NCBI GenBank assembly: GCA_014898415.1
Contig: RCTD01000017.1
Coordinates: 1 to 64,000, forward strand
Origin: Stromatinia cepivora
Lineage: Eukaryota > Ascomycota > Leotiomycetes > Helotiales > Sclerotiniaceae
DNA: 64,000 bases
Direction: 5' to 3'
Made by a program: the position numbers and the translations under genes. The first letter of the stretch is position 1. Every line of letters begins with the position of its first letter. Below the pieces are notes generated by a model. That model did not search any database. It worked only from the letters and a program-made list of their open reading frames with translations, and was not told the DNA's origin. Positions 27,670 to 39,003 of the stretch are shown here, one piece after another.

Positions 27670-30450
27670 TTATATAAAATTTAACAAATTCTTGATTTTA
27701 TACCCCCTAAAATCTTTTTATTAATAACTATCGAAATAATAAGAGATTATATCAAATAAAATATATTAAAAGAAAAAAAAGGATTATATTGAAATCTTTG
27801 ATATTTAATTAAAAAAAACGAAACTAGTAAATACTATATTGTTATTATAATAACAAAAACAAATATTATAACCCTATGAAATATAAATATACCTTCAAAT
27901 TTAAAGGAATTTGTTGAATAAATGATTGAATATTTATTAATATCCTTAATTAATTTTTTTTTTGAATATAATCAAATACTTTTAGATAAAAAGAATAAAG
28001 ATATTATTATTATCATAACCCCTTTTGATTTAATAAGATTCATTATTCTATTATAAGAAATTATTAATTCGATTGTTTAATTTGTAAAGATTGTATTAAG
28101 GATATTATAGAATATTATATTTAATATTGCTATATTTTATTTGGATGATATTAAAATTAAGGGTCCTAGAATTCGATATAATGAAGTTGAAGTTGAATCT
28201 GGATCAAGGAAATTCGTTATCGAATATCTGAAAAACCTAAATGCTATAATAGAATATATTGAATATACAGAATACATTATTAGTATTAAATCCAAATAAT
28301 ATTATAATGGAATCCGAATCGTAGATTATTATATCAATTCTAAAAAAAGAAATTCTGATACTATCAAAATCATTAAGATATTTGAATGATCATTTTATTT
28401 GAATGATTATAAGATTAGAATGTTTTTTAGAGTATATATTTTCTATTAATTTTGAATAGAGAATTTTGTTATTATTATAGAACTTTTTTATATATTATTG
28501 AAGAAAGATATAGAATTCATTTGGATTATTAATTATAATACTATAATAATCTTATTGAAAGATAAATTAATTTCGATCCCAATTTTTCTTTTATTAATTT
28601 ATTTATTTGAAGCCGGAATTATTATATTCGTTATCGATATTAATTTGGTAGGATAAAAAATTATTTTAGATTAAATATATAATGATAAATTTTGCATTAT
28701 TATTAAATATAAAAATGATATATAGAATTATATTAAATAAAACTATAATATTATTAAAAAAGAATACAAAGGAATATTCAAAGCTCTGCAAAAATATAAA
28801 AGGGATCTTTATAATATTCATTTCCTTCTAAAAATTAATACAAATATATTTATAGTTTAGCTAAATAGAACAATTACAAATTTATTTGGTGTTTTAATTA
28901 TAAAATAAATTATTTGGATCAGATTCTTCGATTTTGATATCAAATATATTTTTGAAAATAAAAACATTATTATAGATACCTTATCATAATGATCGCAAAT
29001 TATTTTGGATGATATTGATAAAGAATATAAAGAAGATATTGATAATTCAATTATTACAGATCTGAATTTGTTACAAATAAATTCAATAATAAATATAAAT
29101 AATTCCAAAATTTTAAGATCGTTTCAAATTTTGGAAAACAGAAATGAAAGGATATAAATAATTATTCAGTATATTATTATCTTATAAAGATCTAAAAATA
29201 TACTAATAAAAAATTGATAAACTTTCAAAAAAGAAACTTTCAACTTCTATATAAAGAATCATTATTTATTCAAAATCCGGAAAAATAGATTACCTTTTGT
29301 TTATATAATAACAAATAACAATCTAATCAAAAAAGCAAAAATTATAATTCAAATATATAAAAAATTAAATCATAAAAATCTAAAATTATTATATATTAAA
29401 ATACACAATTATTATTAATAGAATAGAATATATAAGAATATGAAAAATTGAATGACTTCTTATTCCATTTATCAATTCAGATTATTCAAACAAACAAATA
29501 AATCAATAATTGCTATTTGGACTTCAAGTATTTAATATAAAATTGATATAAATATTACAAAAATATTTAACAATTATAGATTTAAATGTTTCGTTATTTT
29601 ATAAAAAGATCTAAATGATTAAATAGAAATTAAAGCTTTATAGAATACTATTTCGGAAATAATTATCAAGTTTTTTTATAAAGTAATCTATCGTTATAAT
29701 CTTTTTGGAAAAATCATTATGGATGGAAGATTTGAAAACAAAAATGTTATATTTGTTTATTATAAAAAATACAGAATCAATAAAATCAAGATATCAATTT
29801 ATCATTTACAAACCAATAAAATAATGGAAAAAGGTTATTATCCTATTATAGAAACATTTTCTTATTTATTATAAAAAAGATATAAATAATCTGAATAATT
29901 GGAAATAATATTATTTATTGATTGTATTTTAATTTATAAATCGATAAACAAAATATCATTTGAATTGATTTATAAATAGAAAACTATATTGCCTTTTGAA
30001 ATTATATCTATAATTTGGAAAATCTTTGATTAAGAAAATATATAAATCTAAGAAAATTTATTAATTACTAAAATATAACAATTAAAAATATTAAATGAAG
30101 ATATTGAAAAAATAATCTTTTATAAACAATATTATAAAGAAAATAATAAACTTTAATATAATCTTGATTATAAAATACTAAATAAAAATATTCGAATTAA
30201 AGATATAATTCTATATTACAATCTTTAATCAAAAATCGATATATTTTGTAATACAAAATTTGCTTTCAAATAATACGGATTTTATAAAATAATAAAAAAA
30301 TTGAAAAATCTTTTTATATATACTTTTGAAGAAATGAATAATATTCTATTTAATAGAACTTATATAAATATTTATTTTAAGAAATATATTTTATATTCAA
30401 ATTTCTTTATAAATAATAATTCTAAAGATTTATATAAATAAATAAACCAA
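27670..30450 (+). pseudogene. Gypsy D: reverse transcriptase, RNase H and integrase remains
   Basis: RT runs from about 27,830 to 28,390; the catalytic box YLDD is intact at 28138-28149, and the flanking 'DDIKIKGPR' is typical of fungal Gypsy RTs. RNase H is at about 28,420-28,990, with 'WIRFFDFDIKYIFE' at its end. Integrase is at about 29,400-30,100, with 'IIMDGRFENKNVIF' for the 'VVDGGPENK' block and 'ISIYHLQTNKIMEKG' for 'VSAYHPQANGxxERG'. The integrase C-terminal domain is at about 30,190-30,440. Stops and missense changes occur throughout, including H and G losses in integrase; it is not functional. Confidence 0.85.
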
Positions 30451-33400
30451 AAAAACCAAATTTCTAAATATTTATAATCTTTCAAACAAAAGATAATAAA
30501 CAATCAAGGATTATTCTTCATTTAATTATAAAATAATATAAAACCCAAAGGAAAAAAACAAATATAATAAATTGAAGAAAAATTATTGTTACAAATTTCT
30601 GACCACCAATTAAAAAACTCGACAAAAAAAACTTTATAATCTTTAAAAAAAAAAGGATATTTGAATTCTTTTTGAAAAACTTATTATATTATCGATTTTG
30701 CCTTTAAACAATTTACGAATAATTTCTAAATAGTATTTAAACAATTCAATATTTTCTTTTTAAATCTGATTTCTTTAATAATTTGATTTGAAATTATTAA
30801 TTCTTTATTTATATTTATTTTATTATTTATATAAACTTTCATTTAAGTTTTAATATAATATTTAGAGAAAAATTTAATCAGATTATAACCTTTCACTTTA
30901 TTGATAATAATACCCCTTTTCTTATTTGATATAAGAATTATTCTTTTAATAACAAAATCGAAGTATTTATATTTATTGAAATTCTTAAAGTTAAGGAAAA
31001 ATATAATGTTCTTAAATAATAATTCAATTATTTTATAAATATTACTGATCTTATTAGAGATTTTGTAAATAAAATAAAAGATTGAATCGAAAATTAGAAA
31101 CTTTATAAAATAATTGATCTCTTTAAAACCGATTATTTTGTTAAAAACAATAATACAATTCAATTTATTGAACAATATTATAATAGAGTTAAAAAAGATC
31201 TTAAAAATCTTAAAAGAATTTAAATAATTATTTAAGGAAAAACTTTCGTTTGTTTTTGATCGAAGAATATAAGTTTAAATAGTATTTCAATAAAAACGGA
31301 TATAGTTTATTATATCTTTCATTTCAACCCTTAAATCCTTGTAAAGTTTCTAAACAAATATATAATTGAATATTTTATACAAAAAAAAGGCAAAAAAGCC
31401 AAAAAGTATAGCTTTATAGATTTCTATATTATATATAAATTCATTATAAAAGTTAATATAAAGAACAAAAAAGATTGAATATCTTTCCTTTATAATTTTA
31501 TACAGAATCCTATCTTCAAAATCTATAGATTTATTTTTGATAATCCCAGATTTCTAAAAGAATATTATAAAAACAAAAACCCCTTTGAAATTCAATAAAA
31601 AAATAAATCTATCCACAAAATAATTATTATAGAAATTACTCTGATACCCTTCAATAATAATAATAATGAAAAGAAATCTAATATTGAAAAACAATTAAAA
31701 ATAATTATTATACTAAATATCCCTCATATACATCAACTTCTTCATTTCTAAATAATTATATCAATTTCGAAATCTACAATTATGAATATCAACAAATAGA
31801 AAAAGAAAGATTATCATTTTGATCTTTCGAAAAAAGTCCTTTTTCATCTATCTATTTTAAACAAATTTATACCTTATTGTTATACAACTAATTATAATAC
31901 TAAATTTGTTTCAAACAATAATAATTCAACCTTCAATAATTTTAAAACGATCTTAAATTCTTTATAAGAACTGAAAAACTGCTCTTACAATTTAGATTAC
32001 TAATTTAAAAAGAGATAATACTTTTTAATAAACAATAAATACATTATCAATCAAATAAAATAAAAAATTGTTATATTATCAAAAGAACAAATCATTATAG
32101 ATATTTTATATATATATTATTTATATACCCTAGCAAAACTCCTCGATCTAAAATCGAAATATATTTCGGCCAAGAAACTACAAAATAGATTAATTATTAT
32201 TATTAGAAATCGAAAATATATTAACAAAATAAAATTAATAAAGATATTTTACCCTTAATTCTATTTGTATTAATCTTTGACTCTAAAATAATCAAAATAA
32301 ACCTTCGATCTTAATTAATTCAGTTCGATAAAAAACTTCTATTTCTTTAACTCTAATAAAGCTTTCAAAAATAATCTTTTTCTATTAAGATTATTAAACA
32401 AAGAATCCTTTAAAAATCAATTTACCCTATATATCCCTTTATTTCAATATATCTTCAAATAAAAAGATAGATTCAATTTATGAAATATTTATAAAAATAT
32501 TCTCATTATCTACAAATAATATTTCTATAGAATCTTTAAAGAAAACCCGTTTCCGAATTGCTACTTTTCGATTATTCAATTCCTTTTAAAATATGATCCT
32601 ATATTATAATATACTATTATCTATATTTAAAAGAATAAAAAATTCTGTTTTGTATTAATACCTTTATTTATATTACATTTTCCTAATTATAATAAAAAGT
32701 TTAATCTTTATTATTCCTTTTTTAACCTTTTCCATTTAATTTCCAAAAATAAACAAAAGGAAATTTTAAAGAAAATGATTATTATAATCAATCTTTTTAA
32801 ATCAAAGAAATCGATTAAAAGTTCCTATAAAGAATATCAAATCCTTACATTTTATAAATTAAATAATAACAACAATTTAATTCGAAAATTTCTAAAAAAG
32901 TATTCTTTCATTCATCAATTATAATATAATTTTGATTAAACAATAAGAAAAAAAGCTTTCTAGAAGGTTAAACAAAAGAATCAATTTTATTAAAAAACCT
33001 TAATTAAATCTGAATCCTGAACAATTGTAATACAATCAAATATTATTTTAAGATATATCAATTCTTTTAAATTCTATAAATCGATTTTGATATCAATCTC
33101 CTATTTAATTATAATTTTGAACGAAAAGAATATAAAGAATAATAGTTTTTACAAAAACCTTCAAAGATCTTTCTAAAATCAAATTATCCTTTTTGAATTA
33201 AACGAATTTAATAAAAAAGATCTTTATATCCCTTAATCCTTTTTTTAATATCAATTTTATTCTACAAGATTATCTTTCTATAATCCTTTTAAAATATTTA
33301 TTTTGAAATTCTAATATTGTTAAAAGAATAACAAACAGATTATTCGAAATCAATAATAATGAATTCGAATTTTAATATAAACAATAATATAATCTTACAA

Positions 33401-34251
33401 TAATGGATCTAATCATCTAATTTGAAATATTCCAAAATAAGGAAAAGTAATAAAGAAATCGATCATTATTTATAAATTATAATATACTTTTATAAAAGCA
33501 AAAAGTTCTTTGCAATAAAGATCTTGAAAATAATGAATTCCTTCATAGAAAAAACATTGACAATTAAAAGGTTATAAATCTAATTAATAAAGAATCCCCT
33601 ATTAGGAAATTTTAATCTATACTAAAAAAGTTTATTAAAAAAAGAAAAGAAATTGTAGAATAAGAATCGATTCAGAATTAATCTATAATATTATTTAGTT
33701 CTTTTGAAGTAATCCAATCTTCAGAACCCCTAATTAGATTTTTTGAAATATAAGGTATTATTTCAATCTTTAATATAGATTGTGAATCAGATGGAGAATA
33801 AATGAATCATTTTTCAATAAAGAAGCTTTTTACAAGATCTAATAATAAAAGAAAAGATCATTCTTTTAATATTGAACAAAAGTTTATAATATTAAAAATC
33901 CCTATTTGTTATTTAAATCATATTCAGGAATCATCAAAAAGTTCAATTACAAGTACAAAATCTGTTACAAAATATTCAGCTAAATATTCAAAAAAGATTG
34001 GAAATAAAAAAAACAATAAAAATACTTTTCAGGAATTTGAAATTTCTATTGAATTTGGTAAAAAGATGATAAAAGCAAATTTAAATCAATAAGAATCTAA
34101 AGTATATTATTTTTTAAAAACAATCTTAAAAATTGCTTATTATTCTAGTTTACTGATATTCTAATTGGCTTTCCTTAATCTAATTGTTTTTTAATTTTTT
34201 TGATTTTTTATCTTTTATAACTATTCTAAAGTCAAGTAGAATATATATCCC
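30451..34251 (+). other. Extra region of Gypsy D between integrase and 3' LTR
   Basis: About 3.8 kb with no domain I recognise. Open frames survive on both strands: 110 codons at 30843-31175 (minus) and 96 codons at 33802-34092 (plus, Lys/Ser/Asn-rich). Between about 31,900 and 33,350 one plus-strand frame can be followed without a frameshift, broken only by stops that could be RIP-converted Gln or Trp codons, but in places a competing frame is more open, so strand and frame are unproven. It may hold a decayed accessory gene; some fungal Gypsy elements carry extra genes here. Confidence 0.4.
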
Positions 34252-34265
34252 GGGAAAGGGAAGGA
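34252..34265 (+). promoter_or_regulatory. Polypurine tract of Gypsy D
   Basis: GGGAAAGGGAAGGA directly abuts the 3' LTR start at 34266, the expected place for the plus-strand primer of reverse transcription. It stands out in a region otherwise almost without G runs. Confidence 0.85.
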
Positions 34266-34556
34266 TATAAGAAAATTGGGATATTAAGATTTAATATATA
34301 ATTAATTCGTAATTATATAATTATATAACTCTTCGTAGTTAAATATAAGAGAAAGCTTTGCTCCTCTTTCCTTAAAAGAAATCAATCGTTTTCTATTAGT
34401 CTTTTTGTACCTCATTTATGCATAATCCAAATCATTATTTAAATCTACTAATTTTACTATTTGAAATCTTTATAATATAATCTAATCAATTCCAATTCCT
34501 ATTTCCCCTTGCAGCGTGCTATCGGGATGCATGTATCTCGACCTACCTCTTTTATA
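34266..34556 (+). repeat. 3' LTR of Gypsy D
   Basis: 291 bp. The start is strongly mutated (TATAAGAAAATTGGG), while the last 70 bp keep CAGCGTGCTATCGGGATGC. This is the mirror image of the 5' LTR. Confidence 0.9.
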
Positions 34557-35049
34557 CTAAGATTCACTTATTTAATCTTTTTAAACTCCGAAATCTTAGA
34601 TATAATAATGATCAATAAAAACTTAATTAAAACAAAAACAAAAACACAAAAAAGAAATCCATATATCTTTAAAAATTCATTCATTTTACTTCATCATTAT
34701 AATCAATATACTATAACCTAACAACTATATACATTCTCAATTACTATACTACAGAATCAATCATTCTCCTATATTCTCCTAATAGAAAACTTTCTTTTTA
34801 TTATTCAAAATCTTGATTTCAAAGAATATTACAGGTAATAAATCGAAGATCAAAAGAAATTTGTGATTTATATATAATCAAATTCTTCCCTATTCCAAAG
34901 ATACCAAAATCATTTTAGGTTTATATATTATATTACTCTTTTATTGATATCTATTTATAATCGCCTTATATATTCATTCACGAATCATATAAATTGCTAC
35001 TTTCTATACCTTTTCATTTATTTCAAATCGCCTTTCGATTTGGGGGGTA
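34557..35049 (+). other. Terminal internal part of Copia C with polypurine tract
   Basis: Carries D's second TSD copy at 34557-34560. No coding domain; the open frame starting at 34509 overlaps the D LTR and is fortuitous. The GGGGGG run at 35042-35047, two bases before the 3' LTR of C, is the likely polypurine tract. Confidence 0.7.
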
Positions 35050-35358
35050 TATTACAGAAAGCTTTATAATCTTTTATATTCTACAAAGAATCAAAATATA
35101 TACTTTCCAATCAAAATGAAAGATTTTCTAACCTTTATCAATTTATCAATTGATAAAATGATCCTGATATACTAATAAACAAAGATCTAACCTAATTAAA
35201 ATATATATCAATTAAATAATCATTCATTTGTTCTATATATACAGCTTTTGATTCATATAATTAAAGACAAATCATTCAATTCTTTTACTCTACCAATCAC
35301 ATGTACCATCTATTCCCTGATCCCTGAAAGTGCTCTGTAGTCATACTATCCCGTGATA
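35050..35358 (+). repeat. 3' LTR of Copia C
   Basis: 309 bp, ends CCCGTGATA and is followed by the TSD ATTTA. The last 80 bp retain G/C (CCTGATCCCTGAAAGTGCTC), while the first 120 bp are AT-mutated. Confidence 0.9.
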
Positions 35359-35363
35359 ATTTA

Positions 35364-36778
35364 TAATTTTTTATTTTAATATTATAATTATTTTTCGAAA
35401 AATCTTATTATTAAAAATTCTAAGATATTCCAATTCCGTATAAAAAAAAAGTAAATAATATTTTATTCTATATTTTGAATTTATCGAATTTTATAATAAT
35501 TTTTTGTTTTATATCAATAAATATATAAAGATTATCAAATTTCTTCAAAAAAAAGTTTATTATAATAAATTCTGATATTTCATTTATGATACCTTCAATA
35601 TTCTTTTATTTTTTTTATCATATTAATCTTTCTAATAAAAAAATCATATAAAAAAACTTCTTTCATTCGATATCGAAAAATATAATATCATTCTTTCAAT
35701 AGATTTATAAATCTAACTTTCAATTCTAATATTCATTTTATTAAACTAAATCTTTCATTTTATTTTCTTTAAACAAAACAAAATTCTTTGTAATTTATCG
35801 AAAGTAACAAAATTAATAAAAATACAAAAAAATACTTATATTTACATTTATTATAATTAAATATTTTTGATATTCAATATTCTAAACCAAAAATTATATA
35901 TTATCCGATTTGTTCATTTCCAATTCATTATATAACTTATAAACTTTTTTACAAAATAACTCTATCAAAATAAAAATTTCTTCTATAAAATTATACAAAT
36001 AAAATAAATAATTCGAAACTTTTATATTCTAATTATTATTGAAAATCTATAAACTTTATATTATCAACAATTAATAATTTATATATAAATCATTATTATT
36101 AACCAAAAATATTATAAATATTATAACAAATCTTTATTAATAATTTAACATTTATAAAAACAATTAATTCAAAAATATTTATTATAATAATCGAATTTTT
36201 AAAACACATTTTAAAAATCAAAAAATATTTTATCAATTTATTATTTCTATAAAACAAACTCAAAATAGTTTTATAAATATATCAATAGATATCTAAATCA
36301 CAATATCGAAATCTATTTCGAAATATCAAAATATAAATTATTTATAAATCAAAATTTCTTATATTACAATTTTATATCATAGAATTTCGTATTTCATTAT
36401 TTGAAATGATTTCTTTTTCTATATAACAAAATTGAACCATTTTTATATTAAATAACAAAATCTTTTGAAAAATAAAATATACTATTACAATATAGAAATA
36501 CATCTTAATTATATAATAATATTCTACAAAGAAAAAAAAAAGTATTAAAAAAAATACCGATTATAAAATAAATGAACACCTAAAGCATTTATACAGATTA
36601 ATTAGGAACGGATAGTGAACCCGTGATATTAATTAATATTTTGAATAGAAAATGGAAATGAAATTAAGTTTTTAAAAATCTGAAATAACTATTTTTCAAA
36701 ATATAAAAGAATCTAAAGCTATTTAAGAATATATGGAATTATTCAGAAGATATTAGAAAGTAATAAAAGTTGAAGAGA
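35364..36778. other. AT-rich non-coding DNA right of the nest
   Basis: No domain or frame of note. It presumably was contiguous with the sequence left of 1728 before C inserted. One small G/C-bearing islet lies at 36567-36637. Confidence 0.6.
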
Positions 36779-36826
36779 TAATGATAATAATAATGATAAT
36801 AATGATAATAATAATAATAATAATGA
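36779..36826 (+). repeat. Trinucleotide microsatellite (GAT/AAT)n
   Basis: Uninterrupted run of GATAATAAT-type triplets of about 48 bp, at the left foot of the palindrome. Confidence 0.85.
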
Positions 36827-36829
36827 GAA

Positions 36830-37420
36830 GGGTTATTTTTATTCGAAATGAAATACTTGAAATATTAGATCGATTAAATAATTGAAGAAAACATTTAATT
36901 TTTTTGAAATTAATAATTATAATCCTTTTCAAGGAATTTATTTATATTATAAAAATCAAATTCTTTAAAAGAATTTTGGAATATAATTCTTTATATAAAA
37001 GAATAAATAATAATGGAATAATAGGAAAATAAAAAGTATTATTATTTAGGATTATAATTTATAAATATTTTATTTCTTTAAATTTGATAATCATAATTAT
37101 TTATGAAGAATTTATTTATATTTTGAAAATAAAATCAATTAAGAGATCTTTAAAATATAAATAAATTCTTCAAAAAAGATTATGATTATTAAATTTGAAG
37201 AAATAAAATGTTTAAGATTATAAAATATTACTTTTTTGAAATCTTACTTTACAACTTTCAATAATATATATATATATTTAATTGAATAATAATATAATAA
37301 TATAATACATATAAAAATAATCAGAAAATTCAATTTTATTTATTGAACCCATTTCAAAAGATTATAATTATTAATAAATTTTTAATTAATTAAATAATAT
37401 TCGAAAAAAAAATCGAATTG
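36830..37420. repeat. Large imperfect palindrome (foldback or MITE-like)
   Basis: A well matched inner pair, 37067-37128 against the reverse complement of 37149-37209, gives arms of about 60 bp with a loop of about 20 bp. An outer, weaker pair joins about 36,893-36,960 to 37,345-37,410, with nearly the same centre (about 37,140-37,150). A direct repeat of the AAGGAATTTATTTATATT segment also occurs (about 36,930 and 37,105). No coding capacity. It could be a decayed foldback element or two inverted fragments of one repeat. Confidence 0.65.
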
Positions 37421-37449
37421 TTATTTTTTATATTAAAGCTATATTCAAA

Positions 37450-39003
37450 TTGTTTCAGATCTTTTGATGATTGTATAAAGTGCTTTATATGCATTTTATT
37501 AATCAGTTTATAGATTTCATACAAATGTAATTATTGAAGGGTCTGAAGATGAGATAAACTCTACCCAAATATTTTCCGTGGGAATTTTACATTTCGGATA
37601 TTGGTATTATCTTTTCCTTCAGGAGTCTACCTCTTAGATGGTTGCACATACGAGTGAGTGAGTGAATCGCCTTTCTCAGTAATTTAATCATACAGACATG
37701 TCCCGAACCTGGAAATCCAAACACCCTAACTTCAACTCAACAAAACAAAAAAGGATCAACGGTGCAGGAATTCTACCCTGGTAATCAAACAGAGTCTCCA
37801 AGTTAACTATCGCGACAACTTTTAGGGCAGACCAGGATCGCATTGGACGTCGACACAGGGAAGAGGCTGAATGAGGGGCAAACGCGATAGCAAGCATCTG
37901 CGGATTTCACAAAAGCCTACTCCGTTGTAACTCACTGCAGAACGAAATCGATGAAATGAAATGCAATTGGGCGGGCTAAATGTATCGACAGTGCGAGTAT
38001 CTGAAAGTCGAGGAAGGCGAGGCAGGCAAGAGCATTGAATCGATATATCTATATAAATGGGGCGTCATACAGGATATTGAGGTGCGAAGGAATGGAACTC
38101 CGAGCATCAACTACAGATTGGCAGGGGATGAAGAGGAAGTCCAAGAATTGTGCGATTGATCATTAAATCACATCCGTAGTCTGGGAGGGTGGTATCAGTG
38201 ACAGAAATATGTATACGGAATGAGTAGTTCTCTCATAGATGCCATGGAAAATTTGGTTGGGTGGTCGATTCGCATCGAGCTTGGAAACCTCTCTCTCGAA
38301 GTCATTGCAATTTCTACTTTGTTTCAATGTCAAACCTTTAGAGGGCTTATCCTATACTTATCCAAATATGCGCTTCTCAATTATTTTCTTAATGGCAAAT
38401 CTTCTGTCACGGCGATGTTGTAAATTTGGTCTGTGTCAAAATCTATCTCTTCTTTACCTTCATGGTCTGTCAAACTGTCAAGCTTGACCACCCCCCATCG
38501 AAATTACCCTCAAGCTCTTGACGCAAGTTATAAGTTGGGAGAAATAAGACCCTTTTCTTCAGGTATGCAATGCGGCGCAACAATTGTTTCCCAATAAAAT
38601 TATTTTGCGACAATACACATTCCACTGGGTATCTATTGTCAATGCTTTCCACACTTCCCTCTTTTTACAACACCCAGCGTAAGTTATCACATCAAACCAT
38701 TTATTAATTTCATGGTGGTAACTGGGTGATTTCCGGCTCCTTTCTTCAAGAGTATTTTGAACAAGTCAGAATTTCACGGTCTTTTCACCGAAAGTTTCAA
38801 ATAGAGAGGTCTTGGTAGATCTCTGATTTCTGTATTGCGAGTTCATTCCATAGCACTTCCTATTCTGTCCTTCGTCCCACTCCACATTTTCTTTTCCATT
38901 CCATCTACAAATAAATATTGACACCTCAATGTTTATTCATAAATGCTGTTTAGCCACTCAATATGGTCTCTCTTTTGTAAAGCTCTTCTCAAAATTTCCA
39001 ATC
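37450..39003. other. Composition boundary and upstream region of the lipoxygenase gene
   Basis: Base composition changes from AT-rich to ordinary over about 100 bp near 37,450-37,560. No gene is supported up to 39003; short open frames on both strands (for example 37688-37897 minus, 38220-38487 plus) lack family resemblance. TATATAAAT at 38050-38058 is far from the next start codon. The last 300 bp are pyrimidine-rich and probably contain the lipoxygenase promoter and 5' UTR. Confidence 0.5.

Larger units (their letters stand above)
23041..34556 (+). mobile_element. Ty3/Gypsy-type retrotransposon D with internal solo LTR
   Basis: LTRs 23041-23332 and 34266-34556 with TSD CTAA (4 bp) at 23037-23040 and 34557-34560. 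A 14-bp polypurine tract (34252-34265) abuts the 3' LTR. Domain order is protease, RT, RNase H, integrase, as in Ty3/Gypsy. About 11.2 kb after removal of a solo LTR at 27379-27669. It is unusually long because about 3.8 kb lies between the end of integrase and the 3' LTR. Inserted in the 3' tail of Copia C. Confidence 0.9.
1733..35358 (+). mobile_element. Ty1/Copia-type LTR retrotransposon C, host of all nested insertions
   Basis: The two 309-bp LTRs (1733-2041 and 35050-35358) are flanked by the 5-bp direct repeat ATTTA at 1728-1732 and 35359-35363, which fixes the insertion. Removing A, B, D and their duplicated TSDs leaves about 8.3 kb. Remaining segments are 2042-3929, 12245-12358, 17839-23040 and 34557-35049. 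Domain order is that of Copia elements: protease, integrase, reverse transcriptase, RNase H. A polypurine run of six G (35042-35047) lies immediately before the 3' LTR. All coding parts carry stops and missense changes of RIP type, so the element is dead. It is the oldest layer of the nest. Confidence 0.9.

Noticed and set aside
38050..38058. TATATAAAT as promoter of the lipoxygenase gene
   Set aside because: It is about 950 bp before the chosen start codon, with no evidence of a long leader.
37688..38652. Short open frames of 60-82 codons upstream of the lipoxygenase
   Set aside because: They overlap on both strands, lack splice support and resemble no known protein.
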